Shown one piece after another: positions 57,634-64,000 of a stretch of 64,000 nt of DNA (positions are counted from its first letter, which is position 1; every line of letters begins with the position of its first letter). The translations under genes were made by a program, and so were the position numbers. The stretch lies in assembly GCA_033439685.1 (NCBI GenBank), contig JAUEDM010000001.1, positions 2,046,001-2,110,000 on the forward strand, given 5' to 3'. The DNA comes from Apodospora peruviana. Lineage: Eukaryota > Ascomycota > Sordariomycetes > Sordariales > Lasiosphaeriaceae. Under the pieces are notes generated by a model, which searched no databases, had not been told where the DNA came from, and saw nothing but the letters and a program-made list of their open reading frames with translations.

Positions 57634-58683
57634 TCATTCATCCCCCACCGCCATCTTACTAACATGCGCCCACTCGTCCAGCAGCCTCAACGTATCCGCA
57701 CACTTCTTCCTCGCAACATCAAGACAATCCTGGCCCAGCACAAGGCGGATCGGCACTCCCTTGCCCTCCGCAACACCAGTCCTGGTCAGCACGTCGACAA
57801 TCAGCCTCGCGCTTTTGGTCACATCGTTTGGCTGTTTCCCGTTGTACGCGTTCATGTTGTCGCGCACCGCCGCCGCCGGGTGCGTGCCGCCGTACACGGG
57901 AAGCTTCCGCGCCGTCTTAACGCGACCATCTCTTCCTCCGGCCTCACCGCTCGCCAAGAACCCAGTCCGGGTGTAGCCCGGCTCAATGTCGCAGACGTCG
58001 ATGCCAAAGGGCTTCAGTTCGTCGGCGAGGCCTTCTGTTAGTCCTGTCACGGCAAATTTGGTGCTGCAGTCTGTTTGTTGACGACGTTCAAAATGGTTAG
58101 TTTTCTTGAACTTGTAGTTGGGTAGGTCAGGTACTTAGGTGGGTAAGAAGACTTACAATGAGCCACGGCCGCGCTGGATAACCAACTGCCCAGGCTGCCA
58201 AAGTTGGCCAACGCCGTCTGCTGGCCGCTTTTAGCGGCTTCGCGAAGGTAAGGCGTCACAGCGCGGGCAATGTTGCACACTCCAAAAACATTGGTGTTGA
58301 ATTCGTTGTAGACTTCTTTGGCGCTGTAATTTATCTCTAGTTAGAACACATATTGTTCTTTTCTTTATTGTGAGGGGAAAACACGCTGCTGCTACTCACC
58401 TCGCTTCCTCGACGGTGCCCTCCAAAATGTAGCCGGCGCAACTCGCGACATGTGTGATCTTGCCGTAGATGGCGTTCGCCTCGGCCAGCTTGGCTGCCAA
58501 TGTCTCCTCGTCGCAGGTCACATCGAGATCCATGACGGCCGCGCCGGCCGCCCTGAGCTTGTCGAGCTTGGACGAGTCCCGCGCTGTGGCGATTACCTTG
58601 TGGCCCCTGCGAAGGGCATCAAAGGCGATGGCCTCACCGAAGCCACTCGAGGTGGCCGTGATGAACCAGACGTAGTCGGTCAT
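57634..58683 (-). CDS. Short-chain dehydrogenase/reductase (SDR)
   Basis: An NAD(P)-dependent oxidoreductase of the classical SDR type; substrate unknown. Three exons, 58683-58400, 58323-58157 and 58070-57634, give 295 aa. The cofactor motif is ITATSSGFG (residues 8-16), where the usual first Gly of TGxxxGxG is Ala10. The catalytic set is present: Ser138 (FGSLGSW) and Tyr151-Cys-Ser-Thr-Lys155. Further family segments are DLDVTCDEET, VASCAGYILEGTVEEAS with the NAG-like motif replaced by SCAG, NTNVFGVCNIARAV and IEPGYTRTGF. Introns of 76 and 86 nt have GTGAGT/ACAG and GTAAGT/ACAG ends, and the second splits the YxxxK tyrosine codon. It resembles the fungal retinol-dehydrogenase-like/oxidoreductase group with a long C-terminal helix. 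The replaced N of NNAG and the Gly-to-Ala change leave activity open. Confidence 0.9.
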
Positions 58684-60116
58684 TTTTCTTTGCCTTGCTG
58701 TAAGTTGCTGGAGAGTATATGTTGGCTTATCCACCGATGAGATAGATAAAGGAGAGGATGAATAGATTCTTCAACCTACCGTCGACTTTCCGTCTTCTAT
58801 ATATACCTACGTACACAAATAACTTTCACTTATACCAGGTCTGCATTTCCTCTACTTCCCCTGCCTGCATTACGAGGTAGGTAGGTAGCGATTGATTCGA
58901 CTTCATGCCTAACTCCGATCGCGGTCGCATCGGACGACTGCTTAAGCCATGGAAGGGGATACATATATCGCGTCTACCCTCGGGCTTTGCGAGGTTGACC
59001 CCCTCTGATGTCACCTTTCGTGTAAACAGTCACAGTATAGCAGGACTAACTATTACTAAAGGGGCAAACGGTATGGTGTTTTGATGTGGAGTGCAGCGAT
59101 TCGAGATGTTAATGGCCGCTAGTTTTCGGTCATAACATCTAATCGCCGAAAGGGGCTAAATCTTGCAATAACCACTTACCGCCGACCTGGGTCTACTCGG
59201 TACCACCTAAAGGTGATATCTGATAACCTTCGATGACAGCAGCTATGTATAAGAACAAGAAAGGCTAAAATTATATATCATATACCGTCGTACATACACG
59301 CAGACAGTAGGTGGGTTTAACCCGCACACTCGACGAATATTGATGAGAAGACTTGTCGTCTCGGGCTCTCTTTCAAGATTCTGAACTTCTTTTTGTTCGG
59401 ATTTCTCTCAGGGCAAGGTCAAACGAACCTCCCTCCTCTACAGTACAATCAAGCCCCCCAAGTCAACTTGTAGTCGACGATTTTACATGTGACGAGACCA
59501 GTTGCCTTGAACCGCTCCAGCGAAACTGCGGAACGGAAAGATAAAGGGTGTAGAGAACAAGGTCACACGTGAGAACCGGAACTGAAAGGTTTTATGATTG
59601 TATTCCATTCTATAAGAAACTAAAAAGTGGTCTTCCTGGAAGGAATAGGTCAGCAAGGTTAGATCCTCTGGAATATGGACGGGGTGAGTTTCCCAAAACT
59701 TACCATGGCCCTGACAAGGTAGAATGCCGACGTGTCTACTGATCATGGGCAAACGGCCTTTCCCTTTCCTTTGCCGAAAGGATCAGACACACCGGCTATC
59801 TTTTTATCTTTTTCTCCAGTTCCAAATGGTGGTGTATTCGGGATTTACCCTCAAGAACCACGCCGTGGTAGATAGGTTCGTTGTCTCTCAGTAAACCTTT
59901 TTTGTTTCCCTTGTCCTCCCGGGTTTCTTCGTAGAAAACAAAAGAAAGAAAGAGTGCTTCCTAACTTGTGGTTGAGAATCGACCCAATCCCCCTCGACAG
60001 CAACATGACTACTGCCCCGTGGTCGTAGTTTGTCTCCCACAAATCACCCCTTTCTGTTTTCTTTTTCCCTTTTTGTGAAGCAGAACGCCAATCCAAGAAC
60101 AACCCAAAGCAACAAA
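58684..60116. other. Intergenic region, no gene seen
   Basis: About 1.4 kb. It includes the SDR promoter at the left and the Y14 3' flank at the right. A TAGGTAGGTAGG word is at 58875-58889. The open frames are short and overlap on both strands. Confidence 0.5.
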
Positions 60117-60722
60117 TCAAGAAATATCCTCCTTGCCAGCAGCAGGAGCCGGCCCCGGACTCCTGCTTCGACTGCGTCCGCTCCGTCCACCCCTTGGAGC
60201 CCCGCGCCCCCCGCCGCCGGCCCCCCTACCACCACCAGCCGCAGCGCCTTTCCCGGGAGGCGGCCGCACAAACGCAAAGTCCACCTGAATCGTCTGGTCA
60301 AGCAGTTTGGTGCCGTCGGCGCCGTCGATCGCTGCGCGCGCCTCTTCTAAGGTTGGGTACTCGATCAACGCGTAGCCCTATGCAGTCAAATTCGTTAATT
60401 TTGCCCACCAAGTTTCCAAACAATTCCAAGGAGGAAAGCCCAAGTGAGTTGAGTGTGCAAATACCTTGACGTAACCGCTCCTCCGGTCCAGGTTGAGATG
60501 CAAGTTCTTGATCTCGCCGAAATCACCAAACTTGTCCTGGATGGCTTCCTCGTCCGCCTCCTCGTGCACGTTCGTCACCATAATGATCCACCCTTCGATC
60601 GACCGGACCGCCGTGGCCTTGGTGTGCGTCTGCATGGCCGCGACCTTTGCGCTGTTGTTGCTGGTCTGCTGCTGCTGTGGCGACGAGACGGGCTCGTTGT
60701 CGACTTCCATTTCGTCGGCCAT
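60117..60722 (-). CDS. rbm8A: Exon junction complex RNA-binding protein Y14 (RBM8A)
   Basis: Y14 pairs with Mago to form the core of the exon junction complex left on spliced mRNA. Two exons, 60722-60465 and 60377-60117, give 172 aa; the intron is 87 nt (GTATTT/TAG) in phase 0. After an acidic Gln-rich N-terminus comes one RRM: RNP2 GWIIMVTNV (residues 44-52), HEEADEEAIQDKFGDFGEIK, and RNP1 GYVKGYALIEY (83-93), which the intron interrupts. The segment SIEGWIIMVTNVHEEADEE is diagnostic of Y14. The C-terminus is a Gly/Arg tail ending in RSGRSRSRSPGP, as in animal Y14, whose RS-type tail is phosphorylated. It acts in nucleus and cytoplasm. It is tandem with the downstream coiled-coil gene. Confidence 0.95.
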
Positions 60723-61507
60723 CTTTGGCAAACTTCTTTCTTGTACGTGAAATCGAGAGAATCGGTGCGTCGTCGTGATATTTTTTTGGTGGTTTGCGCA
60801 ACGTCGTTCGTGTAAAGTCGTCGTCGACGTGAAGGTAGTAGTTCGGTTGTTAAAGCAAGCAAGCCAAAACGACGTGCATCGGGTCGCATGCGATGCACGT
60901 CGCGGGGCAGCTGCGCGGAGGGATGTCCCACTGAACACCAGTGGCTGGCAGTACAGGCAGCTGGCCGCCGGTCCGTCATAGTCCCCCTTTTAGTACCCAA
61001 CGACATAAACATCAACATCTCAATGCAAACAGACGTACAACACGTAGCCAAGCTATAGCCCTTCTCAAGGATAAAAGAAAGATCACGAACCAAAGATGTA
61101 AATATAAGAGAATGAAATGAGCAAAGGCACCTTTTTCATTTATCCCAGTGACGTACCTAACCTGCTACGTAGGTTAGCCAAAGGAGGCGTGATGCAGATC
61201 TCTAATCCAACAAACAACAGCTCTCCCTGTGTGCAGTAGTAAAAGTAGTACATCATAAAATAAAAGGCATGAATCCCTTTTCTCTTAATGAAACTTGAAC
61301 AGAAACGCCTAACCGAAACCCAAACACAGAATTGAGCAATACACCTGCCGACCAACCGCCAATACCAGTCATAAGTCAATCTGTGAATAGTCAGAAATCA
61401 TACTCCAAACAATGCCATAATCATCGTCCTTCCACTTTACTCCAACACCATATATCCATCCATGAATCTCATCCAACCTCAAAAGCAACCCTCAAGCTCG
61501 AGTCAGC
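60723..61507. other. Y14 promoter and 3' flank of the spindle-pole gene
   Basis: About 790 bases. The Y14 leader occupies the left end. TACCTAACC...GTAGGTTAG words lie near 61154-61176. No gene seen. Confidence 0.5.
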
Positions 61508-64000
61508 TCAGTCAAACCCATTCCACGACCCTTCCGTACCATTCGTCGTGGCCGTAACATTACCACCGACACTCTCCATTCTCGGCAACAGCCCCAACTC
61601 GCTCAGAATAGTAACATCAACCTCGCTCTGCGCCATCATCTGACCAGCCTCCTTCTGCCCCTCGAGAACATCATGCAGCCGGTACAGCTGCCCGCTCTTA
61701 TACTCGACCTCAGCCTGAAGCCTCTTGATCTCGCCCATGATCCGCTTCCGCTCCCTCTGACCGAGGGACTTGTCAAGACCAAAATACTTCTCGTTCAGCT
61801 TCTCGAGATCCATCTGCAGATGCTCAATCTCGTCCTGCGTCTCCTTGATCAGCATCGCCAGCGCCTCGCCAGGCGACATGGACGGACGCATCGTCTGGTC
61901 TGCTTCACCGGCAGTCTCGCCTTCAGGCATGCGATCAGACACAGGAACCGGCTTCCCAACACGGACAGTCTTTTTGCCCTTTCGTGCATCATCGGCCGTG
62001 ATGACGACTTTGTTGGTGGTGACGGTGGTTGTTGAGGTGCCGTAGGCCGCAATCCGGACGCACACGTTGCAGTTGTCGGACTTGTGTTTGCAGATGCTGT
62101 TCAGGACACGACGTGCATCCTTGCTAAGGGACGGGACAGCTCGCTTGCCCGTCGCGGTCGCGTCCTTCTCGCTATGTAATGTGATATCAGGCACAAAGAA
62201 AGCCGAAGTCATGTTCTGCTCCACCGTGGTCGTTGCTTCGGTCCGCAAGCGTGCGGCCGTGTCAGAGTTGCGTCGGAGACGCAACTCAGGACGCATGGGC
62301 GGTTTGCCGGAGACGTTTGACGCGCTTCTAACAGATCGACGACTCCGGTTGGTTGTGGCAGTATGGTTCGTCTCGTCGTCACTGTGGGGAATGCCGATGC
62401 TCAGGGCGGACTTAACGCTGAAGCGACCCGTGTCATCATCAACAGGAAACTGGCTAGATTTCTTCAGGATCCCGGTTGGCTGCTTAGGCTGGATGGTAGA
62501 AACGGCAGGCAATGTAGGCAGATCGTATTCGGTGATCTGGAGCGTGTTGCCAGAAGGCCCAGCTTGCGTGTCCTCCTGTTGCTGAGCTTGAAGGTCCCGG
62601 TAAGTCTGCTTCAGCCTGGCAAGCTCGTCGTCCATGATGCTGGCGAAGTCGGATCCCTGGGTGAGATGGACCTCGGTTGTCGGATCGTCGTCAACGTAGA
62701 CATCGCTCTTACCGGTGTAGTCGTTGCCGGGCTCAACAATACGTGTGACTTTAGTGGTCCTTGTCCGAATGAGTTCCTGTTGTGCGATTTCATTGATCTT
62801 GCTGGTCAGCTGCTTGACCTTTCTGATGGCAGCCTCTCGGCGGCCCAGCCTCTGACGAATCGTCGTTTCCTTTTGCCTGAAGTCCTCCTCTAGCCGAACG
62901 CAGTCCTCGGTGTTGTCATTGAGTGTCCTGAGATATTCGGTATTGTTCTTGGTGAGCTGCTGGTTCAACTGGATCACCTTATGTCGATCGCTGATCCACT
63001 GGCCTTCCTTCTCCTCGTACTCAGCCCTCAGTCGCCTGTTTTCTTCCTCAAGTCTCTCGTTCTCGCAAGTGAGTTCGAGGTTCCGCTCCTTCAGCACACG
63101 GATACGACCTTCCTTTGCGCTGATAGACCCGTCCTTTTCCTGCAGACCACTGTTTTGCTGTTGCAACTGACGTCTGAGCTGCTCAATCTCAGCCTCAAGC
63201 TCAGCGTTCAGCTCAATCACCGCAGTGTCTGTAGTGAACCCCTGAATGTTGTCAATCATCTGATCGCGGGTGGTGATGCCTTTCTTCAGGTCGGCGATAT
63301 GCTGGTCTCGAGCGGCAACTTGAGCCTGGAGCTTCTTGTTCTCCTTGAAGTAGGTCTCGTTGCTTCGCTCCATGCTTGTGTGATCCTGTGCCATGAGCTT
63401 ATTCTCCTCTTTAAGAGACTCGCATTGCTTGCGTGTCGAGTCTAGTTCCTCTCGTGTGGTAGCCAGCTCTTTCCGAACAGTAGCAAGCTCTTGACGGAGC
63501 CTATCACACTGCGCGGCAAGCTTCTTGTGGTTTTGGACCGCACTATCGTGCTGCTGCTTCAACGTCAGATTGGTGGCAACCAGCGAGGTGTTCTCGAGTT
63601 CCATCGTCTCCTTCTCGTGTCGATCTTGGAGGGCAGATTCGAGTTCCTTTTGCGTAGTTTCAAGCTCAGCTTGCAGTTTCTTGGCGCGTTCCCGGGCTAT
63701 CGACGCCTGATGCAAAGCCTCATCGCGCTCCGCGGTGAGCGCAGTACTGTGGATGTCATTGACTCCAACCTGCCGACTGGCTTGGTCGAGACGGCCTTGC
63801 AAGTGAGCGACCTGGTCTTCCAGTTCCTGGTTATGTTCGCCATTGCGCCGGTTAAATGATCCATCTGAGTCCGAGCCAATTGCACTGTCTGATGTTTTCC
63901 TACTCTTGAGCCTCTTAAGCTCAGACTGAAGTAGATTAAGCTCGCGCTGCAGTTTCTCGGCCTCACGCTGGAGCATGGCATCATGGTCATGGAGTTCGCG
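61508..64000 (-). CDS. ppc89: Spindle-pole-type coiled-coil protein with Cep57 microtubule-binding domain, N-terminus off the window
   Basis: The visible 830 codons are open to the right edge; coding continues upstream of the first internal Met at 63976, so the true start is outside. Residues through about the middle of the visible part are long heptad coiled coil (for example LQRELNLLQSELKRLKS, DRLRQELATVRKELATT). A linker rich in Ser, Thr and basic residues follows, then a Cys-containing segment with CKHKSDNCNVCVRIAAYG, and near the C-terminus ALAMLIKETQDEIEHLQMDL... to KSGQLYRLHDVLEGQ, which matches the Cep57 microtubule-binding domain. This architecture is that of the ascomycete spindle pole body scaffold Ppc89 and its relatives. 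Role at the spindle pole body is inferred from that family. The C-terminal tail ends near a NTTNGTEG-like, low-complexity stretch. Confidence 0.85.
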   Translation of the reverse strand, partial: RELHDHDAMLQREAEKLQRELNLLQSELKRLKSRKTSDSAIGSDSDGSFNRRNGEHNQELEDQVAHLQGRLDQASRQVGVNDIHSTALTAERDEALHQASIARERAKKLQAELETTQKELESALQDRHEKETMELENTSLVATNLTLKQQHDSAVQNHKKLAAQCDRLRQELATVRKELATTREELDSTRKQCESLKEENKLMAQDHTSMERSNETYFKENKKLQAQVAARDQHIADLKKGITTRDQMIDNIQGFTTDTAVIELNAELEAEIEQLRRQLQQQNSGLQEKDGSISAKEGRIRVLKERNLELTCENERLEEENRRLRAEYEEKEGQWISDRHKVIQLNQQLTKNNTEYLRTLNDNTEDCVRLEEDFRQKETTIRQRLGRREAAIRKVKQLTSKINEIAQQELIRTRTTKVTRIVEPGNDYTGKSDVYVDDDPTTEVHLTQGSDFASIMDDELARLKQTYRDLQAQQQEDTQAGPSGNTLQITEYDLPTLPAVSTIQPKQPTGILKKSSQFPVDDDTGRFSVKSALSIGIPHSDDETNHTATTNRSRRSVRSASNVSGKPPMRPELRLRRNSDTAARLRTEATTTVEQNMTSAFFVPDITLHSEKDATATGKRAVPSLSKDARRVLNSICKHKSDNCNVCVRIAAYGTSTTTVTTNKVVITADDARKGKKTVRVGKPVPVSDRMPEGETAGEADQTMRPSMSPGEALAMLIKETQDEIEHLQMDLEKLNEKYFGLDKSLGQRERKRIMGEIKRLQAEVEYKSGQLYRLHDVLEGQKEAGQMMAQSEVDVTILSELGLLPRMESVGGNVTATTNGTEGSWNGFD

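Noticed and set aside
1..64000. Biosynthetic gene cluster, transposon or CRISPR array
   Set aside because: No backbone synthase or cluster enzymes, no transposase or reverse transcriptase motifs or terminal repeats, and no spaced direct repeats were seen.

Overview
The window is nuclear DNA of a filamentous ascomycete (Pezizomycotina, most likely a Sordariomycete of the Sordariales type). This rests on small introns (mostly 50-95 nt) with GTRNGT donors and CTAAC/CTGAC branch sites, on fungal-only families (WSC-domain copper radical oxidase, mixed C2H2/Zn2Cys6 regulator, HMT1-type half ABC transporter), and on intergenic DNA sprinkled with TACCTAGGTA-like words. I see sixteen protein genes, fifteen complete and one cut by the right edge. 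There is no convincing tRNA or rRNA, no transposon and no CRISPR. All exon structures were built by hand from reading frame, splice consensus and protein-family continuity; no cDNA was available.

Left part (1-23,000): rrn3 (Pol I initiation factor, +), a gene-poor 4.3 kb stretch, an atypical bZIP regulator (+), a secreted lactonase-like beta-propeller (+), a 6.8 kb gene-free stretch, then a large secreted oxidase with five WSC domains and a glyoxal-oxidase catalytic unit (+).

Middle part (24,000-45,200): a nine-exon regulator carrying two C2H2 fingers plus a Zn2Cys6 cluster (-), ric8 (G-alpha exchange factor, -), rif1 (telomere and replication-timing factor with PP1 docking motifs, +), glucose-6-phosphate 1-epimerase (+), and three neighbouring mitochondrial biogenesis genes: bcs1 (-), uS11m (-) and tim44 (+). 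The last two are divergent and share about 480 bp.

Right part (45,200-64,000): a 4.7 kb stretch without a recognisable gene, an HMT1-like vacuolar half ABC transporter (+) with a C-terminal PAM2-like motif, an IQ-motif protein with a polythreonine microsatellite (-), a short-chain dehydrogenase (-), the exon-junction protein Y14 (-), and a coiled-coil spindle-pole protein with a Cep57-type microtubule-binding domain (-, partial).

Most genes are unrelated housekeeping loci, so this is not a biosynthetic cluster or a defence island. The more unusual observations concern gene structure and protein architecture: two GC-AG introns, three introns that are multiples of three and contain no stop, tandem in-frame acceptors, a 20-nt microexon, the five-WSC oxidase, the PAM2-like tail on an ABC transporter, and a bZIP lacking the usual invariant asparagine. 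I did not find strong evidence for a wholly new biological system.
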